Of a stretch of DNA of 6,417 nucleotides, positions 1 through 6,417 are shown one piece after another. The stretch is from Amylibacter sp. Lineage in GTDB: Bacteria; Pseudomonadota; Alphaproteobacteria; Rhodobacterales; Rhodobacteraceae. A model generated the notes under the pieces. It saw only the letters and a list, made by a program, of their open reading frames with translations. It had not been told where the DNA came from and ran no database searches. Within the stretch, counting starts at the first letter, position 1, and the number at the start of each line of letters is the position of its first letter. The stretch is from NCBI GenBank assembly GCA_030625465.1, contig DAOUQS010000122.1:1-6417 (forward strand), read 5' to 3'. Made by a program: the position numbers and the translations under genes.

Positions 1-645
1 GCGTGCATTGCTGGGGTCAGGCTCGATTTTTTGACGTAGACGGTAGATGTGGGTTTCCAGTGTGTGGGTTGTAACGCCCGCATTATAACCCCAAACCTCA
101 TGCAGCAGCACATCGCGTGCCACAACGCCGTCTTGGGCGCGGTACAGGAACTTAAGAATATTGGTTTCTTTTTCGGTCAGCCGCACTTTTTTGTCGTCTT
201 CGGTAATCAGCATTTTTGCCGCCGGTTTGAACGTATACGGGCCAAGTGTGAAAACGGCATCCTCTGATTGTTCATGCTGGCGCAATTGCGCACGCAGGCG
301 GGCCAGAAGAACCGGGAACTTGAACGGTTTTGACACGTAATCATTGGCGCCGGCGTCCAGGCCCAAAATAGTATCCGCATCGGTATCGTGGGCCGTCAGC
401 ATCACAACCGGGCATTTCACGCCTTGTTTGCGCATCAAACGACACAGTTCACGCCCATCCATATCGGGCAGGCCGACATCAAGGATTACAAGATCGTATA
501 TCGCCTCTTTGGCCTTATTCAGGCCTGATGCGCCGTCTTCTGCTTCAAACACGTCGAAATCTTCGGTCAACACAAGTTGATCCGCAAGCGCTTCGCGTAG
601 GTCGGCATCATCGTCGACCAGCAGGATTTTTTTCAGGTTGCTCAT
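1..645 (-). CDS. OmpR-family two-component response regulator (C-terminus cut by window edge)
   Basis: Cytoplasmic DNA-binding response regulator that would be phosphorylated by a sensor histidine kinase and then control transcription. Translating the minus strand from ATG at 645 gives 215 codons open to the window edge. Residues 1-120 are a receiver domain: acidic cluster D11-D13, phospho-acceptor D56 in the LDVGLPDMDG motif, switch T84, and K106 in SKPF. Residues 130-215 are a winged-helix output domain with the LTEKE motif (156-160), VWGYN (184-188) and a recognition helix around 192-208 (TTHTLETHIYRLRQKIE). Family members are about 220-235 aa, so only the final wing (usually ending in a GYxL-like motif) is missing. 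A GGAG sits 8 bases before the ATG. It is transcribed divergently from ribA, and no partner kinase is visible, so the signal and regulon are unknown. The output-domain class is clear; no specific gene name is justified. Confidence 0.96.
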   Translation of the reverse strand, partial: MSNLKKILLVDDDADLREALADQLVLTEDFDVFEAEDGASGLNKAKEAIYDLVILDVGLPDMDGRELCRLMRKQGVKCPVVMLTAHDTDADTILGLDAGANDYVSKPFKFPVLLARLRAQLRQHEQSEDAVFTLGPYTFKPAAKMLITEDDKKVRLTEKETNILKFLYRAQDGVVARDVLLHEVWGYNAGVTTHTLETHIYRLRQKIEPDPSNAR

Positions 646-704
646 AATGCGCACTCCATTTCTTAACTCTAACTTGTGTTCTTTTCACGGTTTCGGCAAG
701 AGTA

Positions 705-733
705 AGAATACAAAACTCACAGGCTCGTGTCGC
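705..733 (-). promoter_or_regulatory. Candidate sigma70-type promoter for the response regulator
   Basis: Read on the minus strand, GCGACA (733-728) and TATTCT (710-705) are separated by exactly 17 bases, and each matches the consensus at four of six positions. Transcription would start near 698, giving a leader of roughly 50 bases before the ATG at 645. This is a by-eye match in AT-rich DNA, so it is weak evidence. The inverted repeat at 716-742 overlaps the spacer and the -35 box. Confidence 0.25.
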
Positions 734-742
734 TATTGTGAG
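716..742. repeat. Inverted repeat CTCACA-N15-TGTGAG, possible operator
   Basis: CTCACA (716-721) and TGTGAG (737-742) are perfect inverted copies with half-site centres 21 bp apart, about two helical turns. This would suit a dimeric regulator bound to one DNA face. It lies over the candidate response-regulator promoter. Six-base arms can occur by chance, and OmpR-family proteins usually bind direct rather than inverted repeats, so the role is speculative. Confidence 0.3.
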
Positions 743-801
743 ATTTGTTTCATATTTTGTGGATGCAGGATATAGAAAGTATCTGAATTGTCGTAACTTC
801 C

Positions 802-806
802 AAGGG
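802..806 (+). promoter_or_regulatory. Ribosome binding site deciding the ribA start
   Basis: AAGGG lies 6 bases before the ATG at 813, the same core and similar spacing as the leuS site at 3843-3847. It argues for 813 over the in-frame GTG at 738, which has no comparable site and would add 25 residues that do not resemble the family. Confidence 0.7.
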
Positions 807-812
807 CACCAA

Positions 813-1901
813 ATGGCTATTTTGTTAACAGTCGCGGAACAAATTGCCCGTATGCGGGCTGATTTGCGTATGGGTGTGCCGATTTTGGTGTCCAATGGCG
901 CAACCGTATGGATGGCGGCGGCAGTTGAAACACTGCACGCGGACCGCTTGAAGCATTTCAGGGATTATTCCAGCACTTTGGAGTTGGCAATTACCGAGCG
1001 GCGGGCAAAAACCCTGTCGGCAAGGGTGTATGACGGTGATTTGGCCCGTATTCTGGTGCCGAACGCGGCTGATATAGGCTGGTTGCGATCTGTGGCTGAT
1101 CCGGTTGATGACCTGCAAAACCCGATGAAAGGCCCGTTTGCGCCAATTCGCGAGGGCGATTGCGAGCCGCATCGTTTGGTTTTGATGATTTGCAAACAGG
1201 CGCGATTGTTGCCTGCGGCGGTGCTTGTGCAAATTACAGCCGAAGCGGCGAATGAATTAAGTTATTTGCACCGTTTGCCGCTCGAATCAATCGGGCCGTG
1301 TTTGCGTAAAAGCAGCCCTTTGGCGCTGGTTTCGGCCGCAAATGTGCCATTGAGCGTATCGAAACAGGTCAAGGTGCATGTGTTTCGCCCCGATGATGGC
1401 GGGATTGAACATTATGCCATGGTCATCGGCAGTCCGCTGCGCAGTGAACCGGTGCTGTCGCGATTGCATTCCGCATGTTTCACAGGGGATATTCTGGGTT
1501 CGCTGAAATGTGATTGCGGGCCGCAGTTAAGTGCCGCGATGCACCAGATTGCGGCGTACGGATCAGGCGTGCTGCTTTATATGAACCAAGAGGGGCGCGG
1601 TATCGGGCTGGCCAATAAAATGCGTGCCTATGCGTTACAGGCCCAGGGTTTCGATACGGTCGAGGCCAATCACCGGCTGGGGTTTGAAGATGACGAGCGT
1701 GATTTTATGTTGGGGGCCGAGATGCTGAAATCCCTTGGCTTTAGCGCGGTCCGGTTGATGACTAATAATCCGAAAAAGGTCGAGCGGATGAATGCGGCGG
1801 GTGTCACCGTGGTAGAACGTGTTCCCCTGCAAGTGGGGCATAACCCGCTGAATAAAGATTATCTGGCGACCAAGGCAAAGAAAAGCGGGCATTTGTTGTG
1901 A
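813..1901 (+). CDS. ribA: GTP cyclohydrolase II with degenerate RibB-like N-terminal domain
   Basis: Cytoplasmic enzyme of riboflavin synthesis; GTP cyclohydrolase II opens GTP to 2,5-diamino-6-ribosylamino-pyrimidinone 5'-phosphate, releasing formate and pyrophosphate. The protein is 362 aa from the ATG with AAGGG upstream. The catalytic half spans about residues 175-362. Zinc ligands are C222, C233 and C235 in ACFTGD and KCDCG. Next come QEGRGIGL (259-266), Y273 in RAYALQ and R296 in DERDF, which match E. coli RibA Y105 and R128 by spacing, then TNNPKK (317-322) and the C-terminal SGHLL. Residues 1-165 resemble a shrunken RibB (DHBP synthase) domain but lack its acidic DDEDREN-type metal and substrate motif, so this half is probably inactive; a separate ribB should exist elsewhere in the genome. 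The stop overlaps the start of the next gene by 4 bases. Start 738 (GTG) is a less likely alternative. Confidence 0.97.
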   Translation: MAILLTVAEQIARMRADLRMGVPILVSNGATVWMAAAVETLHADRLKHFRDYSSTLELAITERRAKTLSARVYDGDLARILVPNAADIGWLRSVADPVDDLQNPMKGPFAPIREGDCEPHRLVLMICKQARLLPAAVLVQITAEAANELSYLHRLPLESIGPCLRKSSPLALVSAANVPLSVSKQVKVHVFRPDDGGIEHYAMVIGSPLRSEPVLSRLHSACFTGDILGSLKCDCGPQLSAAMHQIAAYGSGVLLYMNQEGRGIGLANKMRAYALQAQGFDTVEANHRLGFEDDERDFMLGAEMLKSLGFSAVRLMTNNPKKVERMNAAGVTVVERVPLQVGHNPLNKDYLATKAKKSGHLL

Positions 1902-2407
1902 ACCCGTGTTTTGACGATTTGGTTGTCGGGCGTTGGGGCGCGCGATTTCGCGGTGTGAACCTGCCTTGTTCCATCGGGCGTGGCGGTATCGGTCAAAAAC
2001 GTGGCGAGGGCGATGGCATTACACCTGTTGGTGTATTTCATTTGGCCGCGATAAAAACCCGTGCTGACCGGCTTTTATTCCATACGCGGGATCTACCGCA
2101 AAAAGCTATTCGCATTGCCGATATATGGTCGGACGACCCGGATGATCCTGAATATAATCACGGGGCCTATGGGCCTGATTACCCATATAGCCATGAAAAA
2201 CAGTATCGTTCCGATCCGTTATACGATGCGTTCGGCATTCTGGATTTCAACTGGCCTGATGCGGTTGCAGGTGCCGGAAGTGCTATTTTTATGCATGTTT
2301 GGCGCAAGCCGCGCCATCCGACAGAAGGCTGCATTGCGTTTGACCGCAAGGTGCTGATCTGGATATTCCAGAATTGGCAAGCAAGGTCGCGGGTGATTAT
2401 TTGTTAA
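1898..2407 (+). CDS. YkuD-fold L,D-transpeptidase-like protein
   Basis: Member of the YkuD / ErfK-YbiS superfamily (COG3786-like), whose characterised members form 3-3 peptide cross-links in peptidoglycan or attach proteins to it through a catalytic cysteine. The 169-aa product has the family pattern: CSIGRGGI (24-31), [12 protein letters not shown] (36-47), a central DPEYN / [11 protein letters not shown] region, then [10 protein letters not shown] with H133 and TEGCIAF with nucleophile C145. The catalytic His-Cys pair is therefore intact. The GTG start at 1898 overlaps the ribA stop (GTGA), which suggests translational coupling; no strong ribosome binding site is visible. No signal peptide or membrane segment is seen at the N-terminus, unlike classical secreted L,D-transpeptidases, so export is unexplained. 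Its stop overlaps the opposing yggS stop. The fold assignment is secure, the substrate is not known. Confidence 0.9.
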   Translation: MNPCFDDLVVGRWGARFRGVNLPCSIGRGGIGQKRGEGDGITPVGVFHLAAIKTRADRLLFHTRDLPQKAIRIADIWSDDPDDPEYNHGAYGPDYPYSHEKQYRSDPLYDAFGILDFNWPDAVAGAGSAIFMHVWRKPRHPTEGCIAFDRKVLIWIFQNWQARSRVIIC

Positions 2408-3054
2408 TAAGTGCGTGCGCCGAAGATGGCAGAGCCGACACGCACATGGGTGGCCCCCAATGCAATCGCGCGTTCAAAATCACTGCTCATGCCCATTGAA
2501 AGATCCGTCAGCCCGTTGCGCTGGGCAATTTTGCGCAGCAAGGCGAAGTGAAGTGACGCTTCCTCATCCACAGGCGGGATCACCATCAGGCCAATGATGG
2601 GTAAATCCAGATCACGACATTCTTTGATAAAAACATCCGCATCCGCAGGCATAACACCTGCTTTTTGCGGCTCTTCACCGGTATTGATCTGGATAAACAT
2701 ATCGGGTGATTTGCCTTGCGCCTGAATTTCAGCAGCCAGTTTTCGGGCCAGCTTGGGGCGGTCTACGGCGTGGATCGCATCAAACAGTGCAACGGCATTT
2801 TTGACTTTATTGGTTTGCAGCGGGCCGATCAGATGCACCTTCACATCCGCAAATTGTTCTTTGAAAGCAGGCCACTTACCTTCTGCCTCTTGTACTTTGT
2901 TTTCACCGAACAGGCGATGGCCTTGTTCAAGAACGGCCTGAACCCGTGTATCCGGCTGTACTTTCGATACAGCGATTAATCGGGTGCTGCCGGCGGTACG
3001 ACCGGCCAGTTCTTCAGCTTTTTGAATGCGGGTTTTAATTTCTGAAAGTGACAT
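2404..3054 (-). CDS. yggS: YggS/PROSC family PLP-binding homeostasis protein
   Basis: Cytoplasmic pyridoxal 5'-phosphate carrier or homeostasis protein, structurally like the N-terminal barrel of alanine racemase; the family has no known enzymatic reaction but affects vitamin B6 and amino-acid balance. The 216-aa protein is slightly shorter than E. coli YggS (234 aa). Motifs in order: AVSKVQP with the PLP lysine K31, FGENKVQEA (49-57), HLIGPLQTNK (74-83), INTGEEPQKAG (123-133), GLMVIPP (155-161), the signature SMGMSSDFERAI (186-197) and phosphate-binding VRVGSAIFG (204-212). ATG at 3054 follows an AAAAAGGC ribosome binding site. The gene converges with the YkuD gene and diverges from the DUF3576 gene, so it appears to be transcribed alone. 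All expected family motifs are present. Confidence 0.98.
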   Translation of the reverse strand: MSLSEIKTRIQKAEELAGRTAGSTRLIAVSKVQPDTRVQAVLEQGHRLFGENKVQEAEGKWPAFKEQFADVKVHLIGPLQTNKVKNAVALFDAIHAVDRPKLARKLAAEIQAQGKSPDMFIQINTGEEPQKAGVMPADADVFIKECRDLDLPIIGLMVIPPVDEEASLHFALLRKIAQRNGLTDLSMGMSSDFERAIALGATHVRVGSAIFGARTY

Positions 3055-3206
3055 AAAGCCTTTTTGCAGTGCTGTTGCAAATTGGTAAACCCCAAAATGA
3101 ATGGACGTGTATTTGGCTGGATCAGCGGGCCCATGTTAAAAAAGCCTTGTTCGCTTAAAAACTACGCGGTAGATGTTGGATGAAAAATTCAAAGGGTTAC
3201 CTGATA
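3055..3206. promoter_or_regulatory. Divergent intergenic region between yggS and the DUF3576 gene
   Basis: About 150 bp that should contain promoters for both directions. A possible plus-strand pair, TTGTTC (3147-3152) and TAGATG (3170-3175) with a 17-base spacer, matches consensus at only three of six positions each. If real, it would start transcription near 3182, supporting the ATG at 3207 over that at 3180. I see no clear minus-strand promoter, terminator, small gene or structured RNA. Confidence 0.4.
3191..3196 (+). promoter_or_regulatory. Ribosome binding site favouring the downstream start of the DUF3576 gene
   Basis: AAAGGG lies 10 bases before ATG 3207. The upstream in-frame ATG at 3180 has no purine-rich site at useful distance. 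The AAGGG core matches those of ribA and leuS in this window. The spacing is on the long side, so the choice is likely but not certain. Confidence 0.5.
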
Positions 3207-3773
3207 ATGTTGAGTGGAATATCTAATAAGCTGGTGCTTTTACTTGTCTCGACAACCCTTACGGCCTGCGGCGGTTTCAATAGCGGTGGTTCTTCAACCG
3301 GATCGTTCGGTGGCTCAAGCGGGTCATCATCTGGCGGCAAGACACAAAGGACGACTGTAAAGGTTGATGATCCCTCGAAGCATGAAGTTCCTATGAATGC
3401 GCACGAAAAACAAAAGGCGGGTGCGCCGCCGCTGGATCTGAACAAGCTGTTTAACCCGGACAATGATAACTCTGACATTCACGTAAATAAATACCTGTGG
3501 GAAGCCACTTTGGAAACATTAAGCTTCTTACCTATTGAAGCGGCTGATCCGTTTTCCGGTGTTGTCGTTATGGGATGGGGCCGCGCGCCCGGCTCTTCAA
3601 CAGATTTTCGTGCAACGATTTTAATTCAGGATCCGGCTTTGGAAGCAGGCTCGTTGAAGGTTGCCATGCAAAAGCGCGGTGGGCCCGCAAGTGCGGAAAC
3701 CAACCGGCAGATTGAAGATGCCATTCTTACGCGCGCACGCCAGTTGCGTATTCAGGGTGTAAAGCGGCGTTAA
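3207..3773 (+). CDS. DUF3576 family lipoprotein
   Basis: Predicted envelope lipoprotein of unknown function. From ATG 3207 it is 188 aa. Residues 1-20 form a type II signal peptide: K8, hydrophobic LVLLLVSTTL, then lipobox LTAC with lipidated C21. The residue after it is Gly, not Asp, so by the E. coli rule it would go to the outer membrane. Residues 22-44 are almost only Gly and Ser with a little Thr, Asn and Phe, a flexible tether. The folded part, about residues 92-185, matches DUF3576: VNKYLWEATLETLSFLPI, ADPFSGVVVMGWG and the C-terminal IEDAILTRARQLRI. A linker rich in charged residues and Pro lies between. An upstream ATG at 3180 would lengthen the signal peptide by 9 residues and is possible. 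It precedes leuS by 81 bp on the same strand, with no clear terminator between them. Confidence 0.93.
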   Translation: MLSGISNKLVLLLVSTTLTACGGFNSGGSSTGSFGGSSGSSSGGKTQRTTVKVDDPSKHEVPMNAHEKQKAGAPPLDLNKLFNPDNDNSDIHVNKYLWEATLETLSFLPIEAADPFSGVVVMGWGRAPGSSTDFRATILIQDPALEAGSLKVAMQKRGGPASAETNRQIEDAILTRARQLRIQGVKRR

Positions 3774-3809
3774 GCCCTTTTCGTTCGCTTGAATTAAGGT
3801 TAAATCGAC

Positions 3810-3834
3810 AACGCCGGGCCAATTGCCTGGCGTT
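3810..3834 (+). promoter_or_regulatory. Strong hairpin in the DUF3576-leuS spacer
   Basis: AACGCCGGGC (3810-3819) can pair along its whole length with GCCTGGCGTT (3825-3834) across a 5-base loop CAATT, giving a 10-bp RNA stem with a single G-U pair. No T tract follows (AAACGTATAAGGG comes next), so it is not a canonical intrinsic terminator. It ends only 8 bases before the leuS ribosome binding site at 3843-3847. It could be a weak terminator or attenuator, an RNA-processing site that sets different levels for the two genes, or a translational element. I see no leader peptide rich in leucine codons. Confidence 0.5.
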
Positions 3835-3854
3835 AAACGTATAAGGGTAAAGTT

Positions 3855-6401
3855 ATGTCACGGTACAACGCAAAAGTTGTGGAGCCTAAATGGCAAGACG
3901 CGTGGAACAGCGCAGAGGTTTTCAAAGCGGAGCGTGATGAAACGCGTGAGAAATATTACGTGTTGGAAATGTTCCCGTACCCTTCGGGCCGTATCCATAT
4001 GGGGCATGTGCGCAATTACACGATGGGTGATGTGGTGGCACGTTACAAATCCGCACAAGGCTTCAACGTGTTGCACCCGATGGGCTGGGATGCGTTCGGG
4101 ATGCCTGCGGAAAATGCCGCGATGGAAAAAAAGGTGCATCCGGGCGATTGGACCTATCAGAATATCGCGGATATGCGCGGGCAGCTGAAACCGTTGGGCC
4201 TGTCGATAGACTGGTCGCGTGAATTTGCCACCTGTGATCCAGAGTATTATGGCCAACAACAAGCGATGTTCATCGACATGATGGGCAAAGATCTGGTTTA
4301 TCGTAAAAATGCTGTGGTCAACTGGGACCCTGTGGACATGACCGTGCTGGCCAATGAACAGGTTGAAGGCGGGCGCGGCTGGCGTTCCGGCGCACTGGTT
4401 GAACGCAAAGAGCTAACGCAGTGGTTCTTTAAAATCTCTGATTTTTCAGAAGAGCTGTTGGGCGCTTTGGATGGTCTGTCCGAATGGCCTGAAAAAGTGC
4501 GGACCATGCAAAAGAACTGGATTGGCAAAAGCCAAGGGCTGCAATTCAATTTCAACATGGTGGATGCCCCGACGGGTTTTGAACAGCTGGAAGTTTACAC
4601 AACGCGGTCCGATACTTTGTTTGGGGCCAGCTTTGCCGCGATTTCATGCGATCACCCTTTGGCTAAAGCTTTGGAAAGTGATCCGAAAATTGCCGCGTTC
4701 AACGAAGAGTGCCGCCAGTTGGGCACAACGGAAGAGGCATTGGAGACGGCAGAGAAGAAGGGTTATGACACCGGGTTGAAAGTGGTGCATCCGTTTGAAG
4801 CCGGTTGGGAATTGCCGGTTTATATTGCCAACTTTGTTTTGATGGGCTACGGCACCGGTGCGATTTTCGGCTGTCCCGCACATGACCAGCGCGATCTGGA
4901 TTTTGCCCGTAAAGACGTTCTGGTGGTGACACCTGTTGTTTGTGATGAAGCGCAGGACCCCGACACGTTTTCCATTGGGACAGAAGCCTATCTTGACGCT
5001 GGCCGCATTATCAATTCGCGTTTTCTGGATGGGTTGTCCGTTGAGGACGCCAAACTGGAAGTGAACAAACGTATTGAAAAAATGGGTCTGGGTGAAGCCA
5101 AGACCAATTACCGTTTGCGCGACTGGGGTGTGTCAAGGCAGCGTTATTGGGGCTGTCCAATCCCTGTGGTGCATTGTGACGGATGCGGTGTGGTTCCCGA
5201 GAAAAAGGAAAACCTGCCGATTGAGCTGCCCAAGGATGTAACCTTTGAGCGCCCCGGTAATCCGCTGGACCGGCATGATGTCTGGCGTAATTGTGCTTGC
5301 CCGAAATGCGGCAAACCTGCCCTGCGTGAAACCGACACGATGGATACGTTCGTGGACAGTTCATGGTATTATGCCCGCTTCACTAATGCGCGTGCAGATA
5401 CGCCAACGGTGGCTGAAGATGTGGCCTACTGGATGAATGTGGACCAGTATATCGGGGGTGTTGAACACGCGATTTTGCATCTGCTTTATTCGCGGTTCTT
5501 TGCGCGTGCGATGAATATAACGGGGCATTTGCCGAAAGAAGCGGTTGAGCCGTTCAATGCATTGTTTACCCAAGGCATGGTGTGCCACGAGACATATAAA
5601 GGCCCTGACGGTAAATGGCTGACCCCTGATCAGGTGAAGCCGGTTGCGGGTGGCGGGTATGAAACCTTGGATGGGCAGCCTGTTGCGGTTGGGCCGTCGA
5701 TCAAGATGTCGAAGTCTAAGAAAAACGTTGTCGATCCCGATGATATTATCGACCAGTACGGTGCCGATACCGCACGTTGGTTCGTGATGTCCGACAGCCC
5801 GCCCGAGCGGGATGTTGAATGGACGGCGGCAGGGGCTGATGCGGCATGGAAGCACCTGCAACGGGTTTGGCGGATAGCAGACGAGATTAGTCAAAGTGCT
5901 GACACGGGAACGGTGGACGCGAAAGAAGCGTTAGCGCTGCAAAAAGCCATGCACCGTGCGATAGACGTTGTAACAGGTGGCATTGAAGGCTTTGCCTTCA
6001 ACAAAGCCGTGGCGGGACTTTATCAGTTGACCAATGCGCTGGCGAAATCGAAGGCTGATAAAGCCACGAAGATTGAAGTCATGAAAACCATGGCGCAGAT
6101 GATGCAGCCGATGACACCGCATTTGGCCGAAGAAATATGGACGCTTATGGGTGGCACAGGACTGGTGGCGCAGGCCCCTTGGCCCACGCTTGATCCTGCC
6201 ATGTTGATGGATGATACAGTAACGCTTCCGATCCAGATCAATGGCAAGCGGCGCGATGAGATTGAGGTTTCTGCCGATATATCCAAGGAAGAGCTTGAAA
6301 AAATTATTCTGGCGCATGACACTGTTCTACGTGCATTGGATGGCAATGCGCCGAAAAAACTGATCATTGTTCCGGGAAGAATTGTGAATGTCGTTATTTA
6401 A
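3855..6401 (+). CDS. leuS: Leucyl-tRNA synthetase
   Basis: Cytoplasmic class I aminoacyl-tRNA synthetase that charges tRNA-Leu with leucine using ATP and hydrolyses mischarged products. It is full length (848 aa). The Rossmann catalytic domain has [12 protein letters not shown] with the HIGH-type motif HMGH (48-51) and the conserved NYTMGD and [14 protein letters not shown]. The CP1 editing domain (about 225-415) has the Thr-rich loop [10 protein letters not shown] (249-258) and [17 protein letters not shown] (331-347), in which D344 matches the conserved editing aspartate. A zinc ribbon is formed by C441, C444, C482 and C485. [18 protein letters not shown] (489-506) follows, then KMSKS (617-621), the helical anticodon-binding domain and a C-terminal domain ending [11 protein letters not shown]252 replaces the usual proline of TTRPDT. 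AAGGG lies 7 bases before the ATG. The stop lies inside the next gene. Confidence 0.99.
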   Translation: MSRYNAKVVEPKWQDAWNSAEVFKAERDETREKYYVLEMFPYPSGRIHMGHVRNYTMGDVVARYKSAQGFNVLHPMGWDAFGMPAENAAMEKKVHPGDWTYQNIADMRGQLKPLGLSIDWSREFATCDPEYYGQQQAMFIDMMGKDLVYRKNAVVNWDPVDMTVLANEQVEGGRGWRSGALVERKELTQWFFKISDFSEELLGALDGLSEWPEKVRTMQKNWIGKSQGLQFNFNMVDAPTGFEQLEVYTTRSDTLFGASFAAISCDHPLAKALESDPKIAAFNEECRQLGTTEEALETAEKKGYDTGLKVVHPFEAGWELPVYIANFVLMGYGTGAIFGCPAHDQRDLDFARKDVLVVTPVVCDEAQDPDTFSIGTEAYLDAGRIINSRFLDGLSVEDAKLEVNKRIEKMGLGEAKTNYRLRDWGVSRQRYWGCPIPVVHCDGCGVVPEKKENLPIELPKDVTFERPGNPLDRHDVWRNCACPKCGKPALRETDTMDTFVDSSWYYARFTNARADTPTVAEDVAYWMNVDQYIGGVEHAILHLLYSRFFARAMNITGHLPKEAVEPFNALFTQGMVCHETYKGPDGKWLTPDQVKPVAGGGYETLDGQPVAVGPSIKMSKSKKNVVDPDDIIDQYGADTARWFVMSDSPPERDVEWTAAGADAAWKHLQRVWRIADEISQSADTGTVDAKEALALQKAMHRAIDVVTGGIEGFAFNKAVAGLYQLTNALAKSKADKATKIEVMKTMAQMMQPMTPHLAEEIWTLMGGTGLVAQAPWPTLDPAMLMDDTVTLPIQINGKRRDEIEVSADISKEELEKIILAHDTVLRALDGNAPKKLIIVPGRIVNVVI

Positions 6402-6417
6402 CCGCCGTAAAATACTG
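6388..6417 (+). CDS. lptE: Probable start of lptE, LPS-assembly lipoprotein (cut by window edge)
   Basis: ATG at 6388 opens a frame reading [10 protein letters not shown] to the window end, overlapping the leuS stop by 14 bases. The Arg/Lys-rich beginning just before what could become a hydrophobic stretch fits the n-region of a lipoprotein signal peptide. From general knowledge, lptE, encoding the outer-membrane lipoprotein partner of LptD in LPS export, commonly follows leuS (then holA) in Gram-negative bacteria. Only ten codons are visible, so the identity rests on position plus this short start. AGA or GGGAAGA purines at 6373-6380 could serve as the ribosome binding site. Confidence 0.5.
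   Translation, partial: MSLFNRRKIL

Larger units (their letters stand above)
646..812. promoter_or_regulatory. Divergent intergenic region between the response regulator and ribA
   Basis: This 167-bp region must carry promoters for both flanking genes. It is more AT-rich than the surrounding coding DNA and has no open frame with a good start signal. On the plus strand a TTGTTT (745-750) and a TATAGA (771-776) resemble promoter boxes, but the 20-base spacing is too long to trust. No FMN-riboswitch (RFN) core is present, so ribA is not visibly under flavin riboswitch control here. Confidence 0.6.

Noticed and set aside
738..812. GTG at 738 as the ribA start, adding 25 residues
   Set aside because: No ribosome binding site precedes it, the added residues do not look like the family, and ATG 813 has a well-placed AAGGG. 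The stretch also lies in the likely promoter region.
646..812. FMN riboswitch upstream of ribA
   Set aside because: The conserved RFN core segments (AGGGCGGGG-type and CCGACCGG-type blocks) are absent and the region is AT-rich with little strong pairing.
825..1232. 135-codon minus-strand open frame inside ribA
   Set aside because: It is antisense to conserved coding sequence, has no ribosome binding site of note and no family-like motifs.
2411..2445. Inverted repeat GTGCGTG...CACGCAC just after the YkuD gene, as a terminator
   Set aside because: Seven-base arms with a loop of about 20 bases and no T tract, located in conserved yggS coding sequence (VRVGSA region); most likely coincidence.
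3823..4188. 121-codon plus-strand frame overlapping the leuS start in another frame
   Set aside because: The leuS frame here contains the HIGH motif and all conserved N-terminal residues; the alternative is Trp/Arg-rich and resembles nothing.
5361..5894. 177-codon open frame on the minus strand inside leuS
   Set aside because: It is antisense to a fully conserved leuS region, has low-complexity His/Arg/Pro-rich composition typical of shadow frames, and shows no recognisable motif.
1..6417. Defence system, phage remnant, transposon, CRISPR or other undescribed multi-gene system
   Set aside because: All seven coding regions except the ten-codon tail end match known families (DUF3576 known but of unknown function), gaps are short, and no direct repeats, terminal inverted repeats or integrase-like genes are seen.

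Overview
The window is a stretch of ordinary chromosomal genes, most likely from an alphaproteobacterium, possibly Rhodospirillales-like or Micavibrio-like. The evidence is the RibA with a degenerate RibB-like N-terminal half, a DUF3576 lipoprotein directly before leuS, what looks like the first codons of lptE directly after leuS, and the alphaproteobacterial style of the LeuS editing and zinc-ribbon motifs. Base composition looks moderate, around half G+C by eye. The exact order or genus cannot be fixed from the sequence alone. I see no mobile element, CRISPR array, tRNA, rRNA or integration scar.

Layout. Positions 1-645 (minus) hold an OmpR-family response regulator that runs off the left edge, with perhaps 10-20 C-terminal residues missing. 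A 167-bp divergent promoter region (646-812) separates it from a plus-strand pair: ribA (813-1901, GTP cyclohydrolase II) and a YkuD-type L,D-transpeptidase-like gene (1898-2407) that overlaps ribA by 4 bases and is probably translationally coupled to it. yggS (2404-3054, minus; PLP-homeostasis protein) converges on this pair, and the two stop codons share the palindrome TTAA. A second divergent region (3055-3206) leads to a DUF3576 lipoprotein gene (3207-3773). An 81-bp leader with a strong hairpin follows, then leuS (3855-6401, 848 aa). The ATG of a probable lptE lies inside the end of leuS and the window stops ten codons later.

How the genes relate. These are housekeeping functions: riboflavin synthesis (ribA), cell-wall cross-linking (the YkuD protein), vitamin B6 homeostasis (yggS), leucine charging of tRNA (leuS) and envelope lipoproteins (DUF3576, lptE). 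DUF3576-leuS-lptE looks like one transcription unit in which two envelope lipoprotein genes flank a tRNA synthetase gene. Genes are packed tightly, with three overlaps, and the preferred ribosome binding site seems to be AAGGG, which helped choose starts.

I found no convincing undescribed system. The points most worth a second look are the catalytically dead RibB-like half of RibA, the hairpin in the leuS leader, the inverted repeat over a candidate response-regulator promoter, and a Pro-to-Ser change in the LeuS editing site.
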